This document shows, one piece after another, positions 29,830 to 42,559 of a DNA stretch of 58,326 bases. The DNA is from Bacillus mobilis (lineage in GTDB: Bacteria; Bacillota; Bacilli; Bacillales; Bacillaceae_G), in contig NZ_MACF01000024.1 of the NCBI RefSeq assembly GCF_001884045.1, positions 1 to 58,326 on the forward strand. The letters are read 5' to 3'. The notes under the pieces were generated by a model. That model was not told the origin of the DNA, searched no databases, and worked only from the letters and a program-made list of their open reading frames with translations. Every line of letters starts with the position of its first letter. Positions within the stretch are counted from its first letter, which is position 1. Made by a program: the position numbers and the translations under genes.

Positions 29830-30037
29830 GATTCAACGTAAAATAAATGTAAGCATAAACCGCTTTATTTGTCGCTTATGGAAGTGTGGAGAGGGAGAAT
29901 GCCTCTCCCTTTCGTTGGGCGCTCGTTTTACATAATGAGGGTACTGGACATACTGACATGTGTAACAATATAAAGTGGCTTTTTTGCTACTTAAAATAAA
30001 AAAATCCAATCCATATATGGAAGGAGCAAGACACCAA
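29830..30037 (+). promoter_or_regulatory. rpsG-fusA spacer with hairpin and possible promoter
   Basis: A 7-bp stem GGAGAGG/CCTCTCC (29888-29894, 29902-29908) followed by CTTTCGTT may be a weak terminator. Further on, TGGACA (29945-29950), 18 bp, TATAAA (29969-29974) could be a fusA promoter. The ribosome site AAGGAGC precedes fusA. Confidence 0.45.
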
Positions 30038-32116
30038 ATGACAAGAGAGTTCTCTTTAGAAAACACTCGTAATATTGGTATCATGGCTCACATCGATGCT
30101 GGTAAAACAACAGCAACTGAGCGTATTCTGTATTACACAGGACGTATTCATAAAATCGGTGAAACTCATGAAGGTGCATCTCAGATGGACTGGATGGAGC
30201 AAGAGCAAGAGCGTGGTATCACAATTACTTCTGCTGCAACTACAGCTCAATGGAAAGGTCACCGTGTAAACATCATTGACACTCCAGGACACGTAGACTT
30301 CACAGTAGAAGTAGAACGTTCTTTACGCGTACTTGATGGTGCGGTAGCAGTACTTGATGCACAATCTGGTGTAGAACCACAAACAGAAACTGTTTGGCGT
30401 CAGGCTACTACTTACGGCGTACCTCGTATCGTATTCGTTAACAAAATGGATAAAATCGGTGCGGATTTCTTATACTCTGTAGGAACAATCCACGATCGTT
30501 TACAAGCAAACGCACACCCAATTCAGTTACCAATCGGTGCTGAAGATGAGTTCAATGGTATCATTGACCTTGTTGAAGAATGTGCTTACATGTACGGTAA
30601 CGATTTAGGAACAGACATTCAACGTGTTGAAATTCCTGAAGAGCACAAAGAATTAGCTGAAGAATACCGTGGAAAACTTATTGAAGCGGTAGCTGAGCTT
30701 GATGAAGAAATGATGATGAAGTACCTAGAAGGTGAAGAAATCACTGTAGAAGAGCTTAAAGCTGGTATCCGTAAGGCTACAACTTCTGTAGAATTCTTCC
30801 CAGTAATCTGTGGTTCTGCATTCAAAAACAAAGGTGTTCAAATTCTGTTAGACGCAGTTATCGACTACCTACCATCTCCATTAGATGTACCTGCTATTAA
30901 AGGTACTCTTCCGGATACAGATGAAGAAATCGAACGTAAGTCTAGCGATGAAGAACCATTCGCAGCTTTAGCATTCAAAATCATGACTGACCCTTATGTT
31001 GGTAAGTTAACGTTCTTCCGTGTGTACTCTGGTGTGTTAAACTCTGGATCATACGTGAAAAACTCAACTAAAGGTAAGCGTGAGCGTGTAGGTCGTATCC
31101 TACAAATGCACGCTAACAGCCGTGAAGAGATTTCAACAGTTTACGCTGGTGATATCGCTGCTGCTGTAGGTTTAAAAGATACTACTACTGGTGATACTCT
31201 TTGTGACGAGAAGAGCCTTGTTATCCTTGAGTCTATGGAATTCCCAGAGCCAGTTATCTCTGTAGCTATCGAACCAAAATCTAAAGCTGACCAAGATAAA
31301 ATGGGTACAGCATTATCTAAGCTTTCTGAAGAAGATCCAACATTCCGTGCTCACACTGACCAAGAAACTGGCCAAACTATCATCGCTGGTATGGGTGAAC
31401 TTCACCTTGATATCATCGTTGACCGTATGCGTCGTGAATTCAAAGTCGAAGCAAACGTTGGTGCTCCTCAGGTAGCATACCGTGAAACTTTCCGCGCTGC
31501 TGCGAAAGTTGAAGGTAAGTTCGCTCGTCAATCTGGTGGACGTGGACAATTCGGTCACGTTTGGATTGAGTTTGCGCCTAACGAAGAAGGTAAAGGATTT
31601 GAATTCGAAAACAAAATCGTCGGCGGTGTAGTTCCACGTGAATACATCCCAGCTGTTGGAGCGGGTCTTGAAGACTCACTTAAAAATGGTGTACTAGCTG
31701 GTTACCCACTAGTTGACATTAAAGCAGCATTAGTTGACGGTTCTTACCATGATGTCGATTCATCTGAGATGGCGTTCAAAATCGCTGCATCTATGGCACT
31801 TAAAGCTGCGGTTTCTAAATGTAACCCAGTAATTCTTGAGCCAATGATGAAAGTTGAAGTTGTAATTCCTGAAGAATACATGGGAGACATCATGGGTGAC
31901 GTAACGTCTCGTCGTGGACGTGTAGAAGGTATGGAAGCTCGCGGTAACGCACAAGTTGTTCGCGCTATGGTTCCACTTTCTGAAATGTTCGGTTATGCGA
32001 CAGCATTACGTTCTAACACTCAAGGACGCGGAACATTCTCAATGACATTTGATCATTATGAAGAAGTACCGAAGTCTGTTTCTGAAGAAATTATCAAAAA
32101 AAATAAAGGTGAATAA
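30038..32116 (+). CDS. fusA: FusA, elongation factor G
   Basis: EF-G drives translocation on the ribosome. The ATG at 30038 gives 692 residues; the longer upstream frame includes the ribosome site and is rejected. Domain I has the P-loop AHIDAGKT (17-24), RGITITSA switch region, DTPGHVDF (G3) and NKMDK (G4). Domains II-V follow with [27 protein letters not shown] and the domain IV loop region [17 protein letters not shown]. The gene is in the str operon; tuf follows after 117 nt. Confidence 0.98.
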   Translation: MTREFSLENTRNIGIMAHIDAGKTTATERILYYTGRIHKIGETHEGASQMDWMEQEQERGITITSAATTAQWKGHRVNIIDTPGHVDFTVEVERSLRVLDGAVAVLDAQSGVEPQTETVWRQATTYGVPRIVFVNKMDKIGADFLYSVGTIHDRLQANAHPIQLPIGAEDEFNGIIDLVEECAYMYGNDLGTDIQRVEIPEEHKELAEEYRGKLIEAVAELDEEMMMKYLEGEEITVEELKAGIRKATTSVEFFPVICGSAFKNKGVQILLDAVIDYLPSPLDVPAIKGTLPDTDEEIERKSSDEEPFAALAFKIMTDPYVGKLTFFRVYSGVLNSGSYVKNSTKGKRERVGRILQMHANSREEISTVYAGDIAAAVGLKDTTTGDTLCDEKSLVILESMEFPEPVISVAIEPKSKADQDKMGTALSKLSEEDPTFRAHTDQETGQTIIAGMGELHLDIIVDRMRREFKVEANVGAPQVAYRETFRAAAKVEGKFARQSGGRGQFGHVWIEFAPNEEGKGFEFENKIVGGVVPREYIPAVGAGLEDSLKNGVLAGYPLVDIKAALVDGSYHDVDSSEMAFKIAASMALKAAVSKCNPVILEPMMKVEVVIPEEYMGDIMGDVTSRRGRVEGMEARGNAQVVRAMVPLSEMFGYATALRSNTQGRGTFSMTFDHYEEVPKSVSEEIIKKNKGE

Positions 32117-32145
32117 TTGATTTTTATCGATTCTTCACGTATAAC
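32117..32145 (+). promoter_or_regulatory. Probable SigA promoter of tuf
   Basis: TTGATT (32117-32122), 17 bp, TATAAC (32140-32145), in the fusA-tuf gap. Confidence 0.65.
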
Positions 32146-32159
32146 TACTTATGTAAGCT

Positions 32160-32189
32160 TAGAAAGTGGGACGCAAGTTTCACTTTCTA
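32160..32189 (+). promoter_or_regulatory. GCAA-capped hairpin in the tuf 5' leader
   Basis: A 13-bp stem with two G-T pairs (TAGAAAGTGGGAC / GTTTCACTTTCTA) closed by a GCAA tetraloop (GNRA class). It begins about 8 nt after the predicted transcription start and has no T-run, so it is not a terminator. A role as a 5' mRNA stabiliser is inferred. Confidence 0.65.
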
Positions 32190-32233
32190 GCCTAAATATA
32201 AAATAACCTATATAAACTAAGGAGGAATTTAGA

Positions 32234-33421
<1,188 letters not shown>

Positions 33422-33435
33422 TCTTAACTGATATA

Positions 33436-33470
33436 AAAAAACCCAAGGGATCTTCCCTTGGGTTTTTTGT
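33436..33470 (+). terminator. Terminator of the str operon
   Basis: A 15-bp perfect stem (33436-33450 with 33454-33468), GC-rich core ACCCAAGGGA / TCCCTTGGGT, loop TCT, T-run TTTTTT. Confidence 0.95.
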
Positions 33471-33590
33471 TTGTAGTTATATAATGAATGAAATTTTATT
33501 TTTATGTTTTGACGAGTTTCTTCTATAGTAATATGAAATCAATAAAACTAAAATCCAGAAACTGTAAAATGAATTCTGTTAGATGAAAAC

Positions 33591-33619
33591 TTGAAATTCT
33601 TTAAAGTGCCATGTATAAT
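33591..33619 (+). promoter_or_regulatory. First SigA promoter of the S10 operon
   Basis: TTGAAA (33591-33596), 17 bp, TATAAT (33614-33619). Confidence 0.85.
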
Positions 33620-33658
33620 AGCAAAAGTAGAGAAAAGCAGATGCAAACAAAAAGATGC

Positions 33659-33697
33659 TTGCATCTAGACGAATAACATTGTATAATAGACAATGTT
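33659..33697 (+). promoter_or_regulatory. Second S10-operon promoter with overlapping inverted repeat
   Basis: TTGCAT (33659-33664), 17 bp, TATAAT (33682-33687). An 8-bp perfect inverted repeat AACATTGT / ACAATGTT (33675-33682, 33690-33697) covers the -10 and the likely start site; it could be an operator or a 5'-end hairpin. Confidence 0.75.
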
Positions 33698-33730
33698 GGT
33701 CTTTGACTGCGATGAAGTGGAAGGTTGCTG

Positions 33731-33800
33731 ACACACCCGGCCGCTTTGCCATGGCATGGTGTGGGGAAATTTCCATGGAGAAGGTCTATTTTAGAAATAG
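33731..33800 (+). promoter_or_regulatory. S10 operon leader structure
   Basis: CACACC (33732-33737) can pair with GGTGTG (33758-33763) around an interior containing CGGCCG and the palindrome GCCATGGC; GGGGAAATTTCC and further CCATGG blocks follow. It is a GC-rich, clearly structured stretch in an otherwise AT-rich region. No family that I can name with confidence. Confidence 0.5.
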
Positions 33801-34130
<330 letters not shown>

Positions 34131-34164
34131 TTCATATAACTTAAAAATGTAGGAGGTGTAACTC

Positions 34165-34797
34165 ATGACCAAAGGAATCTTAGGAAGAAAGATCGGTATG
34201 ACTCAAGTATTTGCTGAGAACGGTGAGTTAATCCCAGTAACAGTTATCGCTGCTAATCCAAACGTTGTTCTTCAAAAGAAAACAACTGAAACTGATGGCT
34301 ACAATGCAATCCAGTTAGGATTTGAAGATAAACGTGAAAAGTTAACTAACAAACCTGAACAAGGCCACACTGCTAAAGCATCTACAACTCCTAAGCGCTT
34401 CATTCGCGAAATCCGCGATGCAGACGTGGACGGATTAGAGGTTGGTCAAGAGGTAAAAGTTGAAGTTTTCGCTGCAGGTGAAATCGTTGACGTAACAGGA
34501 ATTTCTAAAGGTAAAGGTTTCCAAGGTGTTATCAAACGCCACGGACAATCTCGCGGACCTATGTCTCATGGTTCTCGCTATCACCGTCGTCCAGGTTCAA
34601 TGGGCCCAGTTGCTCCGAACCGTGTATTCAAAGGTAAAAAACTTGCTGGACGTATGGGTGGAGACCAAGTTACTATCCAAAACTTAGAAATCGTTCAAGT
34701 TGACACTGAGCGCAACTTATTACTAGTAAAAGGTAACGTTCCAGGTGCTAAGAAATCTCTTGTAGTTGTTCAAGGCGCTGTGAAGGTTAGCAAATAA
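34165..34797 (+). CDS. rplC: Ribosomal protein L3
   Basis: L3 nucleates 50S assembly and reaches the peptidyl-transferase centre. The 210 residues begin [16 protein letters not shown]; the internal loop reaching the active site is [22 protein letters not shown] (about 125-146), and [18 protein letters not shown] is a family signature. A GTAGGAGGTG site lies before the ATG, 34 nt after rpsJ. The linezolid/tiamulin-related loop shows no obvious change by eye. Confidence 0.98.
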   Translation: MTKGILGRKIGMTQVFAENGELIPVTVIAANPNVVLQKKTTETDGYNAIQLGFEDKREKLTNKPEQGHTAKASTTPKRFIREIRDADVDGLEVGQEVKVEVFAAGEIVDVTGISKGKGFQGVIKRHGQSRGPMSHGSRYHRRPGSMGPVAPNRVFKGKKLAGRMGGDQVTIQNLEIVQVDTERNLLLVKGNVPGAKKSLVVVQGAVKVSK

Positions 34798-34821
34798 TTC
34801 ACATAGGAAGGAGGAATTCCA

Positions 34822-35445
34822 ATGCCAAAAGTTACTGTATATAACCAAACTGGTTCACAGGTTGGTGAAATCGAATTAGCTGAAGCTATTTTCGGTATCG
34901 AACCAAATGAAGCTGTACTTTTCGAAGCTGTAATGATGCAACGTGCATCTTTACGTCAAGGTACACACAAAGTAAAAACTCGTTCTGAAGTTCGTGGTGG
35001 TGGTCGTAAACCATGGCGTCAAAAAGGAACTGGACGTGCTCGTCAAGGGTCTATCCGCTCTCCTCAATGGCGTGGTGGTGGTACGGTATTCGGACCTACA
35101 CCAAGAAGCTATGCGTACAAACTTCCTAAGAAGGTTCGTCGTTTAGCAATCAAATCTGCATTAGCTACTAAAGTAGTTGAGAACAACATTGTAGTTCTTG
35201 AAGACCTAGTGTTAAATGCACCAAAAACAAAAGACATGCTAGCAGTACTTAAAGGATTAACTGTTGAGAAGAAAGCTCTTATCGTAACTGCTGATGCAAA
35301 CGAATCTGTAGAGTTATCTGCTCGCAATATCCCTGGAGTAACAGTAATCACTGCTGATGGCGTAAACGTTTTAGACGTGCTTCATCATGATAAGCTAATC
35401 ATGACAAAAGCGGCAGTGGAAAAAGTAGAGGAGGTGCTTGCATAA
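34822..35445 (+). CDS. rplD: Ribosomal protein L4
   Basis: L4 lines the exit tunnel. The 207 residues show the extended tunnel loop with [31 protein letters not shown] (about 58-88, given in parts) involved in macrolide contact, apparently wild type with the intact [12 protein letters not shown]. In E. coli L4 autoregulates the S10 operon; that mechanism is not assumed here. A GAAGGAGGAA site precedes the ATG; the stop overlaps rplW (TAATG). Confidence 0.98.
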
Positions 35446-35735
35446 TGAGAGATCCTCGTGATATCATTAAGCGCCCAGTTATCACTGAACGTTCTATGGA
35501 AATGATGGCTGAAAAAAAATACACGTTCGATGTGGACGTTAAATCTAATAAAACAGAAGTTAAAGATGCTCTTGAAGCGATCTTTGGTGTTAAAGTAGAA
35601 AAAGTGAACATCATGAACTACAAGCCGAAAGCAAAACGCGTTGGTCGTCACGCTGGTTTTACTAGCCGTCGTCGTAAAGCAATCGTTAAGCTAACTGCTG
35701 ACAGCAAAGAAATCGAAATCTTCCAAGGCGTTTAA
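35445..35735 (+). CDS. rplW: Ribosomal protein L23
   Basis: L23 sits at the tunnel exit and docks trigger factor and SRP. The 96 residues start [21 protein letters not shown] and include the [24 protein letters not shown]-type RNA-binding core and the loop [24 protein letters not shown]. The ATG shares its A with the rplD stop codon; an AGAGGAGGTG site lies in the end of rplD, so translation is coupled. Confidence 0.98.
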
Positions 35736-35763
35736 TTCTTACTAAAGAAGGAGGGAAATTGAG

Positions 35764-36594
35764 ATGGGAATTAAAAAGTATAATCCAACTACTAACGGTC
35801 GTCGTAATATGACTACGAATGATTTCGCTGAAATCACGACTGACAGACCAGAAAAGTCATTACTTGCTCCTTTAAGCAAGAAGGCTGGTCGTAATAACCA
35901 AGGTAAAATTACTGTACGTCATCAAGGTGGCGGACATAAGCGTCAATACCGTATCATCGACTTTAAGCGTAACAAAGATGGAATTCCAGGACGCGTTGCT
36001 ACGATCGAATACGATCCAAACCGCTCTGCGAATATCGCATTAATTAACTACGTTGACGGTGAAAAACGTTACATTCTTGCTCCTAAGAACTTAGAAGTAG
36101 GTATGGAAGTTATGTCTGGCCCAGAAGCTGACATCAAAATCGGTAACGCATTACCATTAATCAACATTCCAGTAGGTACTGTTGTTCATAACATCGAGCT
36201 TAAGCCTGGTCGTGGCGGACAATTAGTTCGTTCTGCTGGTACATCTGCTCAAGTACTTGGTAAAGAAGGTAAATACGTACTTGTACGTTTAACTTCTGGT
36301 GAAGTACGTCTTGTATTATCTGCTTGTCGCGCTTCAATCGGTCAAGTAGGTAACGAACAACACGAACTTATCAAGATCGGTAAAGCAGGTCGCTCTCGCT
36401 GGTTAGGTAAACGCCCAACAGTTCGTGGTTCTGTAATGAACCCAGTTGATCACCCACACGGTGGTGGTGAAGGACGTTCTCCAATCGGACGTAAGTCTCC
36501 AATGTCTCCATGGGGTAAACCAACTCTTGGATTCAAGACTCGTAAGAAAAACAAAGCGTCTGACAAATTCATCGTTCGTCGTCGTAAAAAATAA
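35764..36594 (+). CDS. rplB: Ribosomal protein L2
   Basis: L2 is a primary 23S-binding protein near the peptidyl-transferase centre. The 276 residues show [16 protein letters not shown] at the N-terminus, [22 protein letters not shown] and the C-terminal signature [18 protein letters not shown] with the conserved functional histidine (about 229). A GAAGGAGGGAA site precedes the ATG. It is followed by a long hairpin before rpsS. Confidence 0.98.
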   Translation: MGIKKYNPTTNGRRNMTTNDFAEITTDRPEKSLLAPLSKKAGRNNQGKITVRHQGGGHKRQYRIIDFKRNKDGIPGRVATIEYDPNRSANIALINYVDGEKRYILAPKNLEVGMEVMSGPEADIKIGNALPLINIPVGTVVHNIELKPGRGGQLVRSAGTSAQVLGKEGKYVLVRLTSGEVRLVLSACRASIGQVGNEQHELIKIGKAGRSRWLGKRPTVRGSVMNPVDHPHGGGEGRSPIGRKSPMSPWGKPTLGFKTRKKNKASDKFIVRRRKK

Positions 36595-36597
36595 TGG

Positions 36598-36636
36598 GAT
36601 TGTAGTACGGTTCATTTCTAGAACCGTACGCCAATC
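36598..36636 (+). repeat. Intercistronic hairpin between rplB and rpsS
   Basis: GTACGGTTC (36605-36613) pairs perfectly with GAACCGTAC (36621-36629) around a 7-nt loop. GATTG (36598-36602) and CAATC (36632-36636) extend it past a 2x2 internal loop. No T-run follows; the rpsS ribosome site begins a few bases downstream. Function not known to me. Confidence 0.75.
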
Positions 36637-36654
36637 ACGAAGGGAGGCACCAAA

Positions 36655-36933
36655 ATGGCTCGTAGCTTAAAAAAAGGACCATTTGTCGATGATCACTTAA
36701 TGAGCAAAATGGAAAAATTAGTTGCATCTGAGCAAAAACAAGTTGTTAAAACTTGGTCTCGCCGTTCAACAATCTTCCCTCAGTTCATCGGACACACAAT
36801 CGCTGTATATGATGGTCGTAAACACGTACCTGTGTACATCACTGAGGATATGGTTGGCCATAAGTTAGGTGAATTCGCACCAACTCGTACGTATAAAGGT
36901 CACCTTGCTGACGATAAGAAAACTAGAAGATAA
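36655..36933 (+). CDS. rpsS: Ribosomal protein S19
   Basis: S19 lies in the 30S head with S13, contacting the A-site finger. The 92 residues include [16 protein letters not shown], the [31 protein letters not shown] core and the C-terminal signature [27 protein letters not shown] site precedes the ATG, right after the intercistronic hairpin. rplV follows after 17 nt. Confidence 0.98.
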
Positions 36934-36950
36934 TGAGAGGAGGCACTTCA

Positions 36951-37292
36951 ATGCAAGCTAAAGCAGTAGCGAGAACAGTTCGTATTGCTCCTCGTAAAGT
37001 TCGTTTAGTAGTAGACTTAATCCGAGGTAAGCAAGTGGGTGAAGCGATTGCTATCCTTAACCACACACCAAAAACTGCTTCTCCAGTTGTAGAGAAAGTT
37101 TTAAAATCTGCAATCGCAAATGCAGAGCACAATTATGAGATGGATATTAACAACCTAGTTGTTGAAAAAGTTTTCGTTGACGAAGGTCCAACGTTGAAAC
37201 GTTTCCGTCCACGTGCAATGGGTCGTGCAAGCCAAATTAACAAACGCACAAGCCACATCACAGTTGTGGTATCAGAAAAGAAGGAGGGATAA
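36951..37292 (+). CDS. rplV: Ribosomal protein L22
   Basis: L22 lines the exit tunnel opposite L4. The ATG at 36951, after GAGAGGAGGC, gives 113 residues (family length); an in-frame ATG at 36933 lies before the ribosome site and is rejected. RNA-binding features include [21 protein letters not shown] and the tunnel beta-hairpin with [29 protein letters not shown], the region where macrolide-resistance deletions occur; it looks intact. Confidence 0.97.
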
Positions 37293-37295
37293 TCG

Positions 37296-38581
<1,286 letters not shown>

Positions 38582-38601
38582 ATTGAGGGGAGGTTTGCAT
38601 A

Positions 38602-38865
38602 GTGAGCGAACGTAACCAACGCAAAGTTTATACTGGTCGTGTTGTGTCTGACAAAATGGACAAAACGATTACAGTTTTAGTTGAAACTTACAAAACTCAT
38701 TCCTTGTACGGAAAGCGTGTTAAGTATTCTAAGAAGTACAAAGCCCATGATGAGCAAAACCAAGCGAAACTTGGCGATATCGTTAAAATCATGGAAACTC
38801 GCCCGCTTTCTGCTACTAAGCGTTTCCGTTTAGTTGAAATCGTTGAAGAAGCGGTTATTATCTAA
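38602..38865 (+). CDS. rpsQ: Ribosomal protein S17
   Basis: S17 is an OB-fold primary binder of the 30S body. The 87 residues begin (GTG) [28 protein letters not shown], with [19 protein letters not shown] and [23 protein letters not shown] as family blocks. The GTG start is 9 nt after a GAGGGGAGG site. It follows rpmC by 20 nt in the same operon. Confidence 0.97.
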
Positions 38866-38908
38866 ATAGATGAATCGGAATTTTTAGTCCGAAGGGAGGT
38901 TTCATAAG

Positions 38909-39277
38909 ATGATCCAACAAGAATCTCGTTTGAAAGTTGCTGACAACTCTGGTGCACGTGAACTTTTAACAATTAAAGTATTAGGCGGCTCTGGTCGTAA
39001 ATATGCTAACATCGGTGATATTATCGTTGCTACGGTAAAACAAGCAACACCAGGTGGCGTTGTTAAAAAAGGTGACGTTGTTAAAGCAGTAGTAGTACGT
39101 ACGAAGAGCGGAGCTCGTCGTCCGGACGGTTCTTACATCAAATTTGATGAAAACGCAGCGGTTATCATTAAAGACGATAAGAGCCCACGTGGTACTCGTA
39201 TCTTCGGACCAGTAGCTCGTGAATTACGTGATAGCAACTTCATGAAGATCGTTTCTTTAGCTCCAGAAGTTCTATAA
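38909..39277 (+). CDS. rplN: Ribosomal protein L14
   Basis: L14 sits at the subunit interface and is the docking site of RsfS. The 122 residues match the family length: [20 protein letters not shown], the [23 protein letters not shown] core, and [24 protein letters not shown] at the C-terminus. A GAAGGGAGGT site precedes the ATG. A short TCGGA/TCCGA hairpin (38875-38892) lies in the 43-nt gap after rpsQ. Confidence 0.98.
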
Positions 39278-39315
39278 TTTAAGGTATTGCCTTGCTAAGG
39301 AGGTGCAGAATTAAG

Positions 39316-39627
39316 ATGCATGTAAAAAAAGGTGATAAAGTACAGGTAATCACTGGTAAAGACAAAGGAAAACAAGGCGTTATCCTTGTGGCTTTCCCAA
39401 AGCAAAACCGTGTTATCGTTGAGGGTGTTAACATCGTTAAAAAACACTCTAAGCCATCTCAATTAAATCCACAAGGTGGAATTATTACTAAAGAAGCACC
39501 TATTCACGTTTCTAACGTTATGGTTTTAGATCCTAAAACAGGTGAACCTACTCGCGTAGGCTTCAAAGTAGAAGATGGTAAAAAAGTTCGTATTGCAAAA
39601 AAATCTGGTGAATTATTAGATAAATAA
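39316..39627 (+). CDS. rplX: Ribosomal protein L24
   Basis: L24 starts 50S assembly. The ATG at 39316, after AAGGAGGTGC, gives 103 residues; a longer frame from 39292 contains the ribosome site and is rejected. It begins [21 protein letters not shown], the KOW motif, followed by [22 protein letters not shown] and [18 protein letters not shown], the usual L24 signatures. Confidence 0.97.
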   Translation: MHVKKGDKVQVITGKDKGKQGVILVAFPKQNRVIVEGVNIVKKHSKPSQLNPQGGIITKEAPIHVSNVMVLDPKTGEPTRVGFKVEDGKKVRIAKKSGELLDK

Positions 39628-39653
39628 TTTTCTTAAGAAAGGAGGTCACTTCA

Positions 39654-40193
39654 TTGAATCGCCTTAAAGAGAAGTTCCAAAAGGAAATTACTCCTGCTCT
39701 AGTGAGCAAGTTTAACTATAAATCTGTGATGGAAGTACCGAAAATCGAAAAGATCGTAATCAACACTGGTGTTGGTGACGCGGTATCTAACTCAAAAGCT
39801 TTAGACAATGCAGTAGAAGAATTAACACAAATCGCAGGTCAAAAGCCTGTTGTAACTCGTGCTAAAAAATCAATCGCTGGTTTCCGTCTTCGTGAAGGTA
39901 TGCCAATCGGTGCGAAAGTAACTTTACGCGGCGAGCAAATGTATGAGTTCTTCGACAAATTAGTATCAGTTTCTTTACCACGTGTACGTGATTTCCGTGG
40001 TGTTTCTAAGAAATCATTCGATGGTCGTGGGAACTACACATTAGGTGTTAAAGAGCAACTTATCTTCCCTGAGATCGATTATGATAAAGTAAGCAAAGTC
40101 CGCGGTATGGACATCGTAATCGTTACTACAGCGAAAACTGATGAAGAAGCTCGTGAACTTTTAACACAATTCGGTATGCCATTCCAAAAATAA
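39654..40193 (+). CDS. rplE: Ribosomal protein L5
   Basis: L5 binds 5S rRNA and contacts P-site tRNA. The 179 residues start at a TTG (39654), 8 nt after AAAGGAGGTC, and match the family length. Blocks seen: [22 protein letters not shown], the [29 protein letters not shown] 5S-binding region and [23 protein letters not shown]. It is one of several TTG-started genes in this window. Confidence 0.97.
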   Translation: MNRLKEKFQKEITPALVSKFNYKSVMEVPKIEKIVINTGVGDAVSNSKALDNAVEELTQIAGQKPVVTRAKKSIAGFRLREGMPIGAKVTLRGEQMYEFFDKLVSVSLPRVRDFRGVSKKSFDGRGNYTLGVKEQLIFPEIDYDKVSKVRGMDIVIVTTAKTDEEARELLTQFGMPFQK

Positions 40194-40412
<219 letters not shown>

Positions 40413-40441
40413 AACCCACAAATGGGAAGGAGGTAAAACAC

Positions 40442-40840
40442 ATGGTGATGACAGATCCAATTGCAGACATGCTTACTCGCATCCGTAATGCGAACATGGT
40501 ACGTCATGAGAAATTAGAGGTTCCTGCTTCTAAAATCAAAAAAGAGATCGCTGAACTTTTAAAACGTGAAGGTTTCATTCGTGATGTAGAATACATCGAG
40601 GATAACAAACAAGGTATCCTTCGTATTTTCCTGAAATATGGTGCAAACAATGAACGTGTAATCACTGGATTAAAACGTATCAGTAAACCTGGCTTACGCG
40701 TTTACGCTAAAGCTGATGAAGTACCACGTGTACTTAACGGATTAGGTATCGCTCTTGTTTCTACATCTAAGGGAGTAATGACAGACAAAGACGCTCGTCA
40801 ATTACAAACTGGTGGAGAAGTAGTAGCATACGTTTGGTAA
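40442..40840 (+). CDS. rpsH: Ribosomal protein S8
   Basis: S8 is a primary 16S rRNA binder and, in E. coli, the autoregulator of the spc operon. The ATG at 40442 gives 132 residues ([18 protein letters not shown]), behind GGAAGGAGGT; the longer frame from 40406 starts inside rpsN. The C-terminal RNA-binding signature [26 protein letters not shown] is present. Confidence 0.97.
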
Positions 40841-40872
40841 TATATATTTAAAACGAACGGAGGTGTGACCAC

Positions 40873-41412
40873 ATGTCTCGTATTGGTAAAAAGATTCTTG
40901 AAATCCCTGCAGGTGTTACTATCACAGTTGCAGAAGACAATACTGTAACAGTAAAAGGCCCTAAAGGTGAATTAACTCGTACTTTCAATGCTGATATGCT
41001 TATCAAAATTGAAGAGAATACATTAACAGTTGAGCGTCCATCTGAACAGAAGGACCACCGTGCATTACACGGTACAACTCGTGCTTTAATCGGAAACATG
41101 GTTGAAGGTGTAACTGCAGGTTTCGCACGCGGACTTGAATTAGTCGGTGTAGGTTACCGTGCTCAAAAACAAGGTGATAAACTTGTATTAAGCGTAGGTT
41201 ATTCTCATCCAGTAGAAATGACTCCGGAAGCAGGTATTGAAGTTGAAGTACCTGCACCAACTAAAATCGTAATCAAAGGTATCGACAAGCAACGTGTTGG
41301 CGAATTTGCTGCTAACATCCGTGCTGTACGTGCTCCTGAGCCATATAAAGGTAAAGGTATTCGTTACGAAGGCGAAGTTGTTCGTCGTAAAGAAGGTAAA
41401 ACTGCTAAGTAA
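40873..41412 (+). CDS. rplF: Ribosomal protein L6
   Basis: L6 lies near the sarcin-ricin loop. The 179 residues form two similar alpha/beta domains, beginning [19 protein letters not shown] and ending with the signature [45 protein letters not shown] lies in the middle linker. A CGGAGGTGTG site precedes the ATG, 32 nt after rpsH. Confidence 0.98.
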   Translation: MSRIGKKILEIPAGVTITVAEDNTVTVKGPKGELTRTFNADMLIKIEENTLTVERPSEQKDHRALHGTTRALIGNMVEGVTAGFARGLELVGVGYRAQKQGDKLVLSVGYSHPVEMTPEAGIEVEVPAPTKIVIKGIDKQRVGEFAANIRAVRAPEPYKGKGIRYEGEVVRRKEGKTAK

Positions 41413-41445
41413 ACCCGTTAGGTGAGAGAAAGGAGTGACAAGAAA

Positions 41446-41808
41446 ATGATCACTAAAGCTGATAAAAATGCGACTCGTAAGAAAAGACATGCACGTGTAC
41501 GTGCTAAACTTACTGGTACTGCAGAGCGTCCACGTTTAAACGTGTTCCGTTCTAACCAACATATTTACGCTCAAGTTATTGATGATGTGAATGGTGTAAC
41601 GTTAGTAAGTGCATCTACTCTTGATAAAGACCTTGCTCTTAACGGTACTAGCAATACTGAAGCTGCTACGAAAGTAGGAGAATCAGTTGCTAAGCGTGCT
41701 GTAGAGAAAGGCGTTAAAGAAGTAGTATTCGATCGCGGTGGTTACTTATACCATGGCCGTGTTAAAGCTCTAGCTGAAGCTGCTCGTGAGGCTGGATTAC
41801 AATTTTAA
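41446..41808 (+). CDS. rplR: Ribosomal protein L18
   Basis: L18 binds 5S rRNA with L5. The ATG at 41446, behind AAAGGAGTGA, gives 120 residues starting [22 protein letters not shown]; an earlier in-frame GTG at 41422 precedes the ribosome site and is rejected. Family blocks: [61 protein letters not shown]. Confidence 0.96.
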   Translation: MITKADKNATRKKRHARVRAKLTGTAERPRLNVFRSNQHIYAQVIDDVNGVTLVSASTLDKDLALNGTSNTEAATKVGESVAKRAVEKGVKEVVFDRGGYLYHGRVKALAEAAREAGLQF

Positions 41809-41829
41809 TGGTCAAAGGAGGGAAAATTG

Positions 41830-42330
41830 ATGCATCGCATTGACCCAAGTAAATTAGAACTTGAAGAACGTGTAGTTACGATAAATCGTGTCGCGAAAGT
41901 TGTTAAGGGTGGTCGTCGTTTCCGCTTTGCTGCACTAGTTGTAGTTGGCGATAAAAACGGTCATGTTGGATTCGGTACTGGTAAAGCACAAGAGGTACCA
42001 GACGCAATCCGCAAAGCTATCGAAGACGCTAAGAAAAACTTAATCGCTGTACCATTAGTTGGTACAACAATTCCACACACAATCAACGGTCACTTTGGAG
42101 CTGGTGAAGTATTCTTAAAACCTGCTGCTGAAGGTACTGGTGTTATTGCTGGTGGACCTGTTCGTGCGGTACTTGAATTAGCTGGTGTACAAGATATTCT
42201 TTCGAAATCTCTTGGTTCTAACACACCAATCAACATGATTCGCGCTACTGTGAACGGATTAAGCGAACTTAAGCGCGCTGAAGATGTTGCAAAATTACGC
42301 GGTAAATCTGTAGAAGAGCTACTAGGTTAA
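41830..42330 (+). CDS. rpsE: Ribosomal protein S5
   Basis: S5 affects decoding accuracy at the mRNA entry. The ATG at 41830 gives 166 residues, the family length, 8 nt after AAGGAGGGA; a TTG one codon earlier is possible. It contains the N-terminal dsRNA-binding fold with the spectinomycin loop [21 protein letters not shown] (VKGGR intact, so presumed sensitive) and the C-terminal [30 protein letters not shown]. Confidence 0.97.
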
Positions 42331-42343
42331 GGAGGGAAAACAA

Positions 42344-42526
42344 ATGGCGAAAAAGTTAGAAATTACCCTCACTCGTAGTGTAATTGGTCGTCCACAAGAT
42401 CAACGTGCGACGGTAGAAGCTTTAGGTCTTAAAAAGTTGAATTCAACTGTAGTTAAGGAAGAAACTCCTGCTATTCTTGGTATGATCAACAAAGTTTCTC
42501 ACCTTATAACTGTAAAAGAAGCTTAA
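42344..42526 (+). CDS. rpmD: Ribosomal protein L30
   Basis: This small 50S protein has 60 residues: [60 protein letters not shown] in short, with the family motif LTRSVIG(R)[13 protein letters not shown]. A TAAGGAGGGAA site overlapping the rpsE stop codon precedes the ATG. It follows rpsE by 13 nt and precedes rplO by 33 nt, the normal spc order. Confidence 0.96.
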   Translation: MAKKLEITLTRSVIGRPQDQRATVEALGLKKLNSTVVKEETPAILGMINKVSHLITVKEA

Positions 42527-42559
42527 GGATAACTCATTAATATAAGGAGGTGCCTGGGA

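Noticed and set aside
33471-33590. Gene in the tuf-rpsJ gap
   Set aside because: Plus-strand frames are short and stop-rich, and the minus-strand frames nearby have no ribosome site; the gap is better explained by promoters and leader.
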